This document shows positions 32,240-43,753 of a DNA stretch of 64,000 nt, one piece after another. This DNA is from Isoetes taiwanensis. Its lineage: Eukaryota; Streptophyta; Lycopodiopsida; Isoetales; Isoetaceae. Numbering within the stretch: position 1 is the first letter of the stretch; each line of letters begins with the position of its first letter. Both the position numbers and the translations under genes were made by a program. The DNA is taken from the NCBI GenBank assembly GCA_021234155.1, contig JAJEKV010000097.1, positions 3,288,074-3,352,073 on the forward strand. Reading direction: 5' to 3'. A model generated the notes under the pieces. It saw only the letters and a list, made by a program, of their open reading frames with translations. It made no database searches and was not told where the DNA came from.

Positions 32240-32884
32240 TCTTTAACCCATGTCCTCATGGGCGAGCTCAGGAAATTGGCGAAGAATCCACTTTGAATCC
32301 TCCCACGTTGCGTCTTCAATTGGACAACCTGACCATTAGACCAAAAATCTTGTGATTGTCCGTCTTCGAAGCTTGTGTGTCTCCGTTTGCAAGATACGCT
32401 CTGGTCGGGGATACAAAAATTCATCCCTGCTTACCAAATCATCGTCGGCAAGCATATGCAACGGATCAAAGACGTACTTCCTCAAGTTGCTCACATGGAA
32501 CACATTATGCACCCTAACATGCGAAGGTAATTCCAACCTGTAAGCTACCTTGCCAATGCATTTCAATATCTTAAAAGGTCCTGCATATCTTAGAGCCCAC
32601 TTTCCCACACTCTTAAATGCCAATGAGCTCTGCTTGTGATTAATCCGTAAAAATACATACTGGCCCTCGGCAAATTCCAAAGGTTTACGCCTTTTGTTCG
32701 TATATTGCTTCTGCCTATTCTGAGCCACTGCGAGATTCTGACGAAGTCTTCTCAATTGTGCATCCAGATCCTGGGCCACCTCATTGGCCATCTCCACATT
32801 GCAAGTAGAATCCCTCCAATTCAGCGGGCATCGGCACTCTTTCTTAGGCTGGCTTAGCACATACATTCTTAACATATCTTCCAA
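32240..32884 (-). pseudogene. Integrase C-terminus with chromodomain
   Basis: The frame includes PLEFAEGQYVFLRI, KYAGPF-like RYAGPFKILKCIG and VHNVFHVSNLRKYVFDP, the GPY/F module of Ty3 integrases. The chromodomain follows: PERILQTETHKLRRR, then after an in-frame TAA the motif IEDATWEDSKWILRQFPEL. Chromodomains direct insertion into marked chromatin. The stop sits at the FLV(stop)W position within the chromodomain. Confidence 0.85.
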
Positions 32885-33490
32885 AACCTGATTTACTCAC
32901 TCCACTTGCCCGTCTGTTTGGGGATGGTATGTAGTGCTAGTATTTAGCTTAGTTTCCACATTCCGGAACGATCCTTGCCAGAAATGACTCATAAACCTAG
33001 AGTCTCGATCTGAGGTAATGGCACGTGGCATACTATGCAATCTAAAAATTTCCTTAACAAAAAACTTCGAGATATCCGTAGCTGTAGCTGTCATCTTTGT
33101 CGGCATAAAATGTGCTTGCTTAGTCAATCTGTCTACCACCACATAAATGGCATTATATCCTGCTCTCGTCCGAGGTAGATCTACAATAAAGTCCATGCCA
33201 ATGCATTTCCATTTGGATGAAGGAACTTCCAATGGTTGCAACTCTTCCGGGACTTTAGATCGTGAAGCTTTGACCTTCTGACATGCCAAACATTTTGCCA
33301 CATACTCCTTAACCATTTTCTTCTGCCCTGGCCAAAAGAAATTTTGTCTGACCTTCCTTTGAGTTTTGTGCACCCCGGGATGTCCCGCTAATGGACTATC
33401 ATGCGCTTCATATAAGAGCCGCATCCTTAACTCCAAATCATCCGGAATGCACATCTGACCTTTATAATACAAGACTCCATTGAATAACAA
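32885..33490 (-). pseudogene. Integrase, zinc-binding and catalytic core
   Basis: The HHCC zinc module is visible (EAHDSPLAGHPGVHKT with KCLACQKVK). The DDE core follows: GMDFIVDLP (first Asp), AITSDRDSRF (second Asp) and the TYHPQTDGQVE ending with the catalytic Glu. A TGA directly after QVE splits it from the C-terminal part. Confidence 0.85.
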
Positions 33491-33644
33491 GTATTATGGA
33501 AACTCGGTAGACCCTCGCTTGATACTGGCAATCACCGCCCAAAATACGGGTCTCTTGCCACCTTATCCATGAGATGAGCATCCCATTGACCCTGGAGCAC
33601 ACTAATAGAGGTCAAAAAGGATCTACAAGACAAAGCATCGGCTA

Positions 33645-34195
33645 TCACATTCTCCTTGCCCAGTCGATACTCAATCTCAAAATCGTATTCTTCTCGCAAT
33701 TGCATCCACCTCCGCTGCCTATTATTCGAATGCGCTGCTTCACAAAAAAACTCAGATTTTGATGGTCAGTCTTCAATGAGAAATGACGACCTAATAGGTA
33801 GTGCCTCCATGCACGCAATGCTTGTATAATTGCCAACATCTCCAAATCATGCACTGGATAATTCTGCTCCGCTGGCGACAATTTCCGAGATGTATAGGCA
33901 CAAACCTTACCATTTCATCAAAGCTCCACCAATAGCCTTTCCAGAGGCATTTGTAACCACTTGAATGGGCTGGTCCATATCAAATATCCTCAAAATAAGA
34001 GCTCGAATCAATGCCTCCTTCAATTCTTGGAAACTTTCTTGACACTTATCATTCCAAGCCAAACTAATCCCCTTCTTCAACAATGATATGAGAGGAGCAG
34101 CAATTTTGGAAAATTTAGGGACAAATTTGCGATAGTAACCTGCATGTCCCAAAAAAGCTCTTACCTCCTTCACGGTCTGGGGCACTGGCCAATCT
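33645..34195 (-). pseudogene. RT connection and RNase H remnant
   Basis: Two frames: one with EVRAFLGHAGYYRKFVPKFS and 'QPIQVVTNASGKAIGGALMK', one with LSPAEQNYPVHDLEMLAII and LKTDHQNLSFF. In active copies the first RNase H Asp lies in a T-D-A-S-G motif; here it reads TNASG, so that residue is lost. The frame shifts between this part and RT at about 34196, and again near 33900. Confidence 0.8.
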
Positions 34196-34196
34196 T

Positions 34197-35519
34197 TTAC
34201 AGCTTCTTAGCGGGATCTGGTGCAACTCCCTCTTCAGAAATTACATGGCCCAAATACACTAATTTACGTTGTGCAAAAGAGCATTTAGACATTTTTCCAT
34301 ACAACTTCTCTTCTCTTAGAATACTCAAGGTCTGCCTCACATGCTCCACATGTTCTTGCAGGGTTCTAGAATAAGCTAGAATATCATCGAAGAACACTAG
34401 TATGAAATTGTCCAGGAAAGGTCTAAAAACATCATTCATCAGCCGCATAAAGGTAGGAGGTGCATTGGTTAAACCAAATGGCATCACAACAAACTCATAA
34501 TGGCTGTAACGTGCCCGAAAGGCTGTCTTATAAATATCTGATTCCTTAATCCTTATATGGTGGTATCCGGCCCGAAGGTCTATCTTAGTAAAATACTTAG
34601 CTTGACCCAATTGATCAAACAACTCGTCTACTCTGGGCAATGCATACCTGTTTTTAACTGTGATTTGATTAAGCATCCTGTAATCAATGCAAAGTCTCAA
34701 TGTTCCATCTTTTTTCTTCACAAATAAAACAGGAGCGCCAAATGAAGATGTACTAGGCCTTATAAAGCCTTGATCCAGCAATCCAGCCAATTGCTTTTTC
34801 AACTCTGCCATTTCTAAGGCATGAAACCTATAAGGTGGTCTCGATGTAGGCTCTGCTCCTGGAATGAGCTCAATCTCATGATCTACCAATCTATGAGGAG
34901 GCAACTGCGTCAATTCATCTAGAAATACATCTTTAAACTCATCCAACACTTGTTGCACTTCAGGGGCAATGGTCTCCTCTTGCAACTCTGTCGAGCCTAG
35001 CAAGCTATCTCGTAACACTGCACATCCCATTCTGGAGCAACCTCTCCTGAGTTGCTTCTTAAGCCCCTTCCAAGTCAATGGAATGATGGCACACAATGAA
35101 GTTAGCCCTTCTAGTACATGCTCTTCCCCGTCTGGACTAGAGCAACGGACGAGTTGCCTAGCGCAGTCAATGCGAGCACCCCACCGTCTCAACCATGACA
35201 TTCCGAGTATGGCATCATACTTTCCAAGGCCAATAACCTCAAAATCAGCATGGGACACCATATTCCCCGCCTTAAATTCAAGGCACTCGACCATAGCATA
35301 CGATGGCTTAACCTTGCCATCGGCTAGTTCTACATACCTCGCAGGCCGTTCAATCGCATGCAAATTTAACTTAGCAACCAATTTTGGAGAAATAAAACTA
35401 TGGGTACTGCCACAATCAATAAGGAAAACAACTGAACATCCATCAATAATACCTGAAACGCGGATAACTGCAGCTTGACCATCCACATTGCCTTGCTCCA
35501 CCGCAGCGTACATGTGCAT
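34197..35519 (-). pseudogene. Protease and reverse transcriptase
   Basis: A 440-codon open frame. Residues about 30-42 read [13 protein letters not shown], an aspartic-protease motif with Cys in place of the usual Ser/Thr after Asp. The RT motifs follow: [64 protein letters not shown], '[20 protein letters not shown]', and [12 protein letters not shown], which keeps both catalytic Asp but has FFDD where YIDD is usual. It is the least damaged part of the element. Confidence 0.9.
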
Positions 35520-35739
35520 AGTCTCAGTAGGCGGATCTCGGATGGTGGCAGCCCGTGCTTCTCCTCTTCCCTGATCTCTTGCTGCCCCTGACCTGCTATC
35601 TTCCCTTCCATAACCTCTACCATGGCCACCTCTGTCCCCATGCCATGGGCCACTCCTTCCTTGACCCCGTCTAGGTGCATTGTCTTCCGATTGCCTTGAT
35701 CGCTGATTCTGCCTTCCTCCTCGTTGATTTTCAGATCCT

Positions 35740-36552
35740 GTGGAGGCAGTATACCCACCATATGTCCTGGTATTAGGACAATCTCGCGCCCAATGTCCAG
35801 GCTCTCAGCACCTAAAACATCGCCTCTCATTGATGCACATATCCCTTTCCTCTGCAGACATCCGGGATGATCTATTTTGTGGCCCTTGGCTATTGCTGGC
35901 CTGCACATCCATAGAGCGGGCAGCAGCTCCACCTCTGTTATTATACCTTCCTCTCCTCGAGGAATTCCCGGTTTGCCATGAAGATTGAGCCTGCCACTTC
36001 CGTTGAGCATCTAGTGCTGCTTTTTCTGCTAGATCTGCCTCCCGATGCTTCGCAATTCTTACAACCTCCTCCAGATCTGTATAAGATACTCCAGACATCG
36101 TGCTCTTAATTTCCACCTGAAGCCCTTGCACAAACCTAGAGCACAACTTAACCTTGTCCATTATAGGACAATGAGGCTGCAATCTCCTGAACTTCTCATT
36201 GTACTCAGCTACTGTGCCAACCTGCATGCAATCTCATTCATCTTCTCCACCTTATACACTGGCGGTGTAAAATAACCTTCAGATGCACTCTTAAACTCAG
36301 CCCAGGTAGCCTATACAGGAGTCTTCCCCAGATCTATCACACACGTCTTCCACCAAACACGTGCAAATCCTCCTTAATCAGGTCAAAATAAAACTCCACT
36401 CCACGGAGCCATGCATCCGCATCATCCCCGGTTGTGTTCTCCCTAGTGAACACTTCCCTCTTGGTATCCTTCAACACCTTCTCTATAGCTTTCTCCGCGT
36501 CACTCTTTTGATGGGATGCGATGCATTGCAAAACTTTGTTGAATCGTGGCAA
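35740..36552 (-). pseudogene. Gag remnant with interrupted zinc knuckle
   Basis: The N-terminal part (36552-36337) reads DADAWLRGVEFYFDLIKED. The 36227-35740 part has VAEYNEKFRRLQPHCP and SRFVQGLQVEIKSTM, the retrotransposon gag core, then an Arg/Gly-rich stretch. The CCHC knuckle [13 protein letters not shown] follows near 35825-35780, with a TGA in the position after the second Cys. The capsid/nucleocapsid packages the RNA; the stop and frame gaps make this copy non-functional. Confidence 0.8.
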
Positions 36553-36704
36553 AATCGGTAATATCGGGGAGCTCCCTCGGGTCCAACTCCACCTGCACCA
36601 CTAGCATCACCAGCTTCCATGGTTCCCTCTACTCTCTGCATAATACAAAAATATCATTAGCCAACCCCCTCAAGATGTTCAATCTAATCTCAAGGCATTC
36701 CAGA

Positions 36705-36724
36705 TCAACTATGCTCTGATACCA
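36705..36724 (-). promoter_or_regulatory. Primer-binding site for initiator tRNA-Met
   Basis: The minus strand reads TTGGTATCAGAGCATAG right after the 5' LTR end ...CGTTACA (36727). TGGTATCAGAGC is the classic complement of the 3' end of plant tRNA-iMet. Confidence 0.85.
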
Positions 36725-36726
36725 AT

Positions 36727-37813
36727 TGTAACGGGCTTGCCAAGCTGGCCTCTCCGAGGCAACTTGGGATCCTGTTGATTCCATTACATTACTACTAGCA
36801 CTTGACAAGGGAGGTTGGGCTAATTAAATATCTTATGCAACTTGTAATCTATATGACACGGTAAAGAATCCAATCATTCACATTAGATATCCAACAAGTG
36901 TTGAAGACAAATCACATAGTACATGTATATACATCCAAAACCTTAACAATGTCAATTCCACAATCAGCTTAACTCTTGATTATGAGAAAAGTCTTCAATA
37001 CAAGAACTCTTATCATCAGAAGGTTCACTCATTACAGCATCTATAGCCGCCTGATCTCCTAAATCCAATGGAGGTCATCCCCTTCATCTGCATAAAGGTG
37101 GATTTCATTGCCTTCTAAAGAAGGTTCCACAAAACCGGGGGTAGATCCCACACTAGTCTCTACCACGGAAGGATGGCCTTCTTCTGAGCTCTGGATAATC
37201 TCTGGTGCCTGTACACTAGCCTTGTCCTCCCTCCTGGCCTCAGTTCCGACCTCCTTAGGTCGTTTTCAGGCTGTGGCAACACCTCTCCACAGACCCAGAT
37301 ATGGCAATCCGGCCCCAACTCAGGCTTAATCTGCACCTTTCGCTAGTCAGTTCACCCCTCTGGGCCAATTTCGGCCTGTTCTCAGACCAATCCGACCTGT
37401 CTAAGGTCGTCCCAGCTCTTCTCTCGCTTTAATACTTTTTTTTTTGTTATTCCAATCTGATTGCTTTTAACTAACTCCGAGCCCCTCTTACTCACCTCTG
37501 GCTCGTCTTTCACATCTGGTTCTTCCCTGTGGTTCACCCAAGCATCCAAATAGATTTTTCCTTAAGAACTAGGCGAAACTGAGCCCTTCAAATTTTAATC
37601 AAGCATAATACCAATTAAGCCACCATCTATTACTTACAATTAATATTCCCATAATTCATAATTCATACTCTAATAGCGCCATAAGCATTTCTTGGCCTAT
37701 TCAAATTCAATCATCTTAACATCCCCGGTGTAAGCGGTAAACCACCCACCTGATTACGCTATCTTTGCAATTGTCCTGCTGACACTCCAAATCTCCTTCA
37801 CAAAAACTCCTCC
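36727..37813 (-). repeat. 5' LTR of the chromovirus, shortened
   Basis: Ends with ...CCCGTTACA at 36727 in element orientation. It lacks about 945 bases present in the 3' LTR (junction near 37230, with a shared CCTCC), and homology stops at about 37813. The first ~190 bases of the LTR, including its TG start, are therefore gone. Confidence 0.8.
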
Positions 37814-39573
37814 TCACAAAATTGTTCTACTCGCAAGGTACGCACACCTAAACACCAGCAAAATAGAGCAAAATATGCATTTTTTCACATCAATATCTGG
37901 ACTTCATAATTCTAGCATCTTAATAGTTTTGTCTTAGTTGTCTTGCAGTTGCGAGTTGAAGCATGACTATAGCGCGTGTTCTTACAAACATCAGTGATTG
38001 GACTTCATGATTCTAGCATCTTAATATTTGTGGCTTAGTTGTTTTGCAGTATCAAGTGTCAGGCTCCCTTGCTATGTCAAAACGACAAACTTATAATTGG
38101 GGAGCCTGTCATCTTGCTTATATTCCTTGATCGGAACTATATCAAGACTTAGCACTCCCTAAATGAGACGAAGGGAAATATGCCATCTAGATGGATTAGC
38201 TCATTTCTAGAAGTTGCGCATATTTACCCCAATCAAAATTGTTCTAGAACTTTATATTCTATTTAACCCATTATGGTCAATATCGATGCTTTTCATTGTT
38301 TTTGAATTCAATCGATCAATTTGCAAACTAACTAGGCATTTACTACTTTATTTAAAAAAATGCTTCATGAATTTCTTCGAAAGCTAAATATTGCTAGCTT
38401 AGTTGCTTTATAGTAGCAGGTTTGCTTGCCATATCTTTATAAGAATCTATGTCTTTATAAGGAACTCATGATTGAGGAAGTCTATTATTTTGAGTAGGTT
38501 TCCAAATAAGTTTCCTCACAATATTTCCTCGATTATGTTTCTTGACAACTTTCCCTAAAATCCGTGAAGGAAAATATACTACTCAAGAATATTATAAATC
38601 CAGAAAGCAATTGTGCAAAGAGATGGCGCTTCTCTCATATATCACTGACACATAACCTAAGCTTCTAATAATGAGCCACAATGTTGATAAGGAGTATAGA
38701 ATGAACATGAGCTGCATAGATAAGATCAGAAAAATCAAATTCATGCACAAAGAGTATATAAATATATAGAAGCCAACACAAGGATTATCAGCAAAGATCA
38801 GAACCTATACCTGCAATTAAAGGAGTAGTGTGCCAGAGAGAGCCCACAAAGTGCTACCTAACATTGAAAATTGGAACAAGTCCATGTCCAAAAATTGCGT
38901 ATAATTACTCCAAATCAAATTGCTCTAGAGGCATCCCAAAAACATATTTAGAGGTTTGTTTCTCTCTCATATCTAACCCATAATTGTTATTCAATCTTCA
39001 TGCTTTTCGTTGTTTTAATATTACATTCCATTAATTTGCTAATTGTCCATCATTTTCTACTAGAGAACAAATACAAGTTCAAGTATAATGAAAGAACGAG
39101 GACACATGTTCAAGCATTATTATTTAATACCGTAATATAAATGTAGAACTAGTTGTGGAATAACTATGAGACGGTACCTTCAAGTTTTACATGTTTGATA
39201 CATTCCTAATTTCTTCCAAAATTGAGAGCATGTTCAAGTTTTACATATTTTCACATTTGATCCAAAAATAGCCAAATATTGTCTTTTGCATGAAGCAGCT
39301 TGATATAAAGAACTCCTTTTAGTTTCCACGCCACCTTCAAGTTTTACATGTTTGATACACTCCTACTTCCTTCCAAAATTGAGAAGAAGAAGAAGAAGAA
39401 GAGATTTTAGCATGAAGCAGCTTGATACAAAGAACCCCTTTTAGTTTCCATGGAACACATACAATCAGAGTTTGAAGAATTGTATTGAGCAAGCATATCT
39501 GGTTTTCACACCGATTTGCAGATCTGTTTCTTCAAATTATGTCCACTGTTCATCTCTGTCGTCAATTAATATG
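37814..39573. other. AT-rich stretch with small local duplications, no gene
   Basis: 'ggacttcatgattctagcat' and flanks occur near 37897 and 37993. Otherwise no frame with a domain is seen. Confidence 0.35.
39177..39460. repeat. Imperfect local duplication with a GAA microsatellite
   Basis: 'ccttcaagttttacatgttt' occurs at 39178 and 39331, and 'gcatgaagcagcttgatayaaagaac' occurs near 39290 and 39411. A short (GAA)n run lies near 39383. Confidence 0.55.
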
Positions 39574-39718
39574 GGAAGGAAGGAAGGAAGGAAGGAAGGA
39601 AGGTTCTTTTATCGTCCGCGGAGGCCAATCGGCCTATGGGACCCAAATTACACGGGTGCAGCAAGCCCATTGCTACCCGGATTAAAAAACCCCCTTACGA
39701 GGGAAAAACCGTCACAAG
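39574..39718 (-). mobile_element. 3' end of the tailed LINE, with a (TTCC)n tail
   Basis: The minus strand matches the 3' UTR of the 18336 and 43754 LINEs: 'ttttttaatccgggtagcaa'-type sequence, 'tgggtcccataggccgattg' and 'cggacgataaaa'. It ends in about seven TTCC repeats instead of TTCTA. Only about 145 bases remain, a strong 5' truncation. Confidence 0.75.
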
Positions 39719-40246
39719 TAGATATGCTAGATGTTTCTTGTAAGATATGCTAGGTGTCTCCTGTAAGATATAGATTGATTTTGGATCAGGAATTAATACA
39801 ACATTACCGAATGATCTATGCTGCCATCGAAAGGAAATTCAACGCTCTTTTACCTGGCCCGACAATTTTATCTATCAGATTGTCATGAAGAGAATGCAAC
39901 TTTGTTTTGCAACAAACGGAACGAAAAACCGAAAGAACAGACAAAATATTCATATATTTGTTTATGCAAATGGAACGGTTGCTTATTGATACAAAGTATA
40001 AAAAGTTCAGATGGCTTCTCGATCCTACAACAGGTTAATCATCAGTAATAAAAAATCATGAACCAAATCCTATAATTGATTATCGCTTTTTGTGCTTTTA
40101 ATACTCTATGAGAAAATCCGAGTACGCACCTTTGAAAATTTAACTCAGAGCAGGAATGACCAAGCGACAGGCACTTTTATGTTCTTCCAGAAAAACCCAG
40201 TACATATATCTGGCGATCTAAATAAGAACAGGGACGACCAGGCTTA

Positions 40247-41086
40247 GGGTCATTTCCCACTCACCATTAAGTTAAGTTAGCTTAACTATTTGGTTATCTC
40301 TTAACCTAACTAGAAAAAAATTCTAGTTTTCCATTGAGGTGGTTAAATTAGAACTAACTTAATGAAGTATGAAAGTTTGCATTCCCATCATGCCCAATAA
40401 GTTAGAATTAAAAAATTAAATTAAACCTTGAGTTGATGATTCACACTAGTAGTTAAAGTGCTAAGTTAGGTTAGCATTAATTATGCTTGTTTCACAATGC
40501 CACTTAAGAATTTATGTTAAGTTAAAGAGAGTTTTGTTGGCAAAAACAAAATGCCAACTACCAAGATGCACACCAATTAAAACGCACCTAAGGCTAACAC
40601 AAATGTAGTGCTAGACTTTGCAACTAATTTGTTAGAAACAAGGGGTCCTTTCATAGTGAAAACCCCGACCAATTACTGAAAGAGCTATAAAATAGAATAT
40701 AACTATACACAAAATATTATGAAAATGCATATTCCTAGATGTTGAAAGAGGCAACAAGAAATATGCATTTTCATATAAAACATAAATAACCTAACCATAT
40801 TGTTACAACCTTCTCACTTAAAAGTTAGGTTAAGTTAGTGCTTAACTGAGTTAAGTGTACCTCTCCTAGGTCACTTAACTTCTAGTTTAAAATAAGGGGT
40901 CCAGTTAAAGTTTTAATTAAACTTAACTTAACTATTGTCAGTATGAAAGTGATCTTGTTAAGTTAACCATGGTTAAAATTTAACCAAATCCTAACTTAAC
41001 TGGTAGAAAATTAAGTGCTAGTCTGAAAGCAAGTTTCCGTTATTTGCCACATTTAACCTAACTTAACTGCCAGTGGGAATTGACCC
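40247..41086. mobile_element. PIF/Harbinger (Tourist)-like non-autonomous DNA element
   Basis: The 5' end GGGTCATTTCCCACTCACCA is mirrored at the 3' end by TGCCAGTGGGAATTGACCC, and the TIR similarity extends about 38 bases into TTAAGTTA repeats. The element is flanked on both sides by TTA (40244-40246 and 41087-41089), the target duplication typical of Harbinger/Tourist elements. It is 840 bases long, with many internal TTAACTTAA-type motifs and no transposase frame. Confidence 0.75.
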
Positions 41087-41089
41087 TTA

Positions 41090-43745
41090 AAAAAATAAGG
41101 GATATGCAAAACAAAATATAAGAACCCCGCTTGCTTGCTCCCCAAATCTCAGAAGAAGCTAACCCTAATTAATGGAGCAACTTGTGGCTGCAAGACCAAA
41201 ACATGATTTTTTGCAACGGGATCCAAAATAGGTTTTTTTTTTCATGTAAATAGAAAAGCCATTGCAGCCATACAAATTGCCGCTCTTGCAGCTGCTGCAA
41301 ATTATGAACACTACATAATTCCCTTATTCGGCGCACTCTCATCTACAAAACTAAAACTGGCTTCAACTTTGAATCGAGAAAAGCAATATGTAGCACAATA
41401 ACATGGGTTTTTTTTGTATTTTTGTACGTTTTTATCTATGGTTTTTATATGATTTGATGGCCGTATTGTATAAGACGTACTAATCAGTACATCTAGAGTG
41501 CGCACTGTGTTGTCATATTTGAATTGCATGCTATCTATGGTTTTGCAATGGTTTTTGCATTGAATATTTTTCCCTTATATAAACAAAGAAGGCATGCAAG
41601 GATCTAGGACCTTGATTCTAGGGTTTGTAGGCTACGTTTCTGCGTTTATTCTAGGGTTTCAGGATGGGTGCCATTTGTGAACAGAGAAGGCCAGACTCAA
41701 GGAGGTAAGACTTTTCGTTTTTTTACAGGGAGTCTATGGAGCAGCTGTGACGTGATGCTATCAATTTCTTTTGATATGTGAATCAGGCTCTCTGAGAGCT
41801 TTCCAGATTTATGTGTAGCACAACAAGGTAGGTTCTTCTATCAGATCTTTCCTGTCTTTTATGTGGTGTGAAACAGTTCTGTTATCTTTTATGTGGTGTG
41901 ATTATATAGAAGCTAACATGGCGAGCAGGGCAGAAAGACAGTTGTTGGCAGGCCAACTTAGGGTTTTGAAACTTAGGGTTTTCATTACGAAGGCACAAAC
42001 GACATCTCAAAACTGGTTTTGCTCTGGGGCAGTCTACTCGGGTCATTCTCCCATGCTGTTCTATGCCCTTCCTAGATGGTACTCTAACGCGATATCATAT
42101 GCTATAAATCTTGTTTTGATTGGTTGTTTTTCAAGACAACAGACCTTGTTTTTCCAGTTCCATCTACAGAAACTGGCTTTGAATAGGAGTTTTGGTTGCT
42201 TTATCCAAATGTATTATGTTGCTCGTGACTAAGGATGGATTTCCCACATTACAGTGCTACAACCATTAGGGATTGCCCAACTTTGCTATAAAACTATTGT
42301 GAGATTGCCATAATATGGTTTTTCCAGAGAAGAATTTGCAATCTTGGCAGCTTGGGATGATTTTAAATCATATCTTGTTTTTGATCCTATGAATATTCTT
42401 ATTTGTGGATGCCAATGCCAGTTATGATTGCTATTTTTTTTGTATTGATGCTCCCTCTTTGTGGAATTGAATTTGTTTTACATATGCCATATGCTTATGA
42501 ATGCTTGCCATGGCAAAACAGGCTTGCATTGATACCAACACATGTTACCATATGCACTAGCATATGCATGACAATGTGCAGTTTACAATATAATGGGGTA
42601 TTTTAAACTATTTTGACAGTTGATTTTCTTGAACTAGTGGTACTGGCTTTATATTGGCCCATGGCCCCTTGATGAACCTTATGATGTTATTGTTGTTTTG
42701 CCCATTTTATAACAATGTATTTGCGTATATTTTGGTGGCTCTTGGTATGCAATGCGAGGAAGTGCCAGTTCAAAACTTATGAATGCAAACAATTGGATAT
42801 ATGTGTTAAATTTACCTTGTTTGTTAAACCCTATACAAAGATGGAAGAACAGATCAAGCTTGTGATCTTCCTTTTTAGAATGTTGCAATAATGTTATAGG
42901 GAACTGGAAATATTTGATACACATGCAAATGATTCAGATTTGTGTATTTGGCTCAAAATGTTGATAGATTTGTGTATTTGGCTCAAGATGTTGCTTAACT
43001 ACTAACAATTCCAATGCAAAATCTTTCACAACTGCAAGCGTAGTAACAAAATATTTTGCTTCCAAGTTGTATCCAATGTTATGTACCCATCCACATTGTC
43101 AAACTCTAACAACTTGATTGTCTAAACTAAGAGGTTGAGAATACATTGCACTGAGATCAAGAAAAATTTCAAAATTTGAAATGAATAATCAAAGTCCTAA
43201 CAACAAATATTCCACTTCACTGTAGCGCTATGGCTTGACCAAAGAACAAAAAATACTATGGAGCTAGAGCTCATTTGCTATCTATATCCAAGGATGCATT
43301 GCTAGCAGCAACAAAGTTTGCCATTAAACATAACTTTGACAATATAATCAAATAAATCAAGTGTCTAGCTATTGAGATAATTTGGATGCTTTCAATATGG
43401 ATCTGCATGTATCTTGCCTTTGTAATATCGTTTATATATGCAAGTTGTATAACATGAAAGCTGCTTAGTATGGAGTCAATCCATTTTCAAGCATTGTGCG
43501 TACAATTTCTGATCCTAAAACATATGTTTTAAAAGATCTTTCAAATCATACTATCCGATGTCTGGAAGTCCATTGCAGCAAAATCCAGCCTAAACCTTAC
43601 CTGAAGATGATGAACTAGCAGGACCCTTGGTCTTGCAAGATTTTCTTCTGAAGCAATATAGAGAAACCAAACCCTTTAAAAAAATGTTAAGCATCCCTAG
43701 CAGTTGTTGCAAGAACTTCATGTTAAAGAAAGAACATTAAAAGCA
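41090..43745. other. AT-rich stretch, no gene supported; one possible short exon
   Basis: At 41663 an ATG in a reasonable context opens a 14-codon frame ending at a GTAAG donor (about 41705). It may be the first exon of an unidentified transcript, but I find no convincing continuation. The rest has only short frames without domains. Confidence 0.3.
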
Positions 43746-43753
43746 AGAATGTT

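Larger units (their letters stand above)
30033..37813 (-). mobile_element. Decayed Ty3/gypsy chromovirus retrotransposon
   Basis: A minus-strand element with two related LTRs (36727-37813 and 30033-32225) around an internal region in the order gag, protease, RT, RNase H, integrase, chromodomain. That order and the C-terminal chromodomain define chromoviruses. The primer-binding site pairs with initiator tRNA-Met (TGGTATCAGAGC). Stops, frameshifts and lost LTR ends make it non-autonomous. No target-site duplication can be seen because both outer LTR ends are missing. Confidence 0.9.

Noticed and set aside
34969-35478. Plus-strand frame of 169 codons
   Set aside because: It is antisense to the well-defined protease/RT frame of the chromovirus.
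42403-42606. Hydrophobic 67-codon frame as a membrane protein
   Set aside because: AT-rich sequence readily gives such frames; no start context, splice site or homology supports it.
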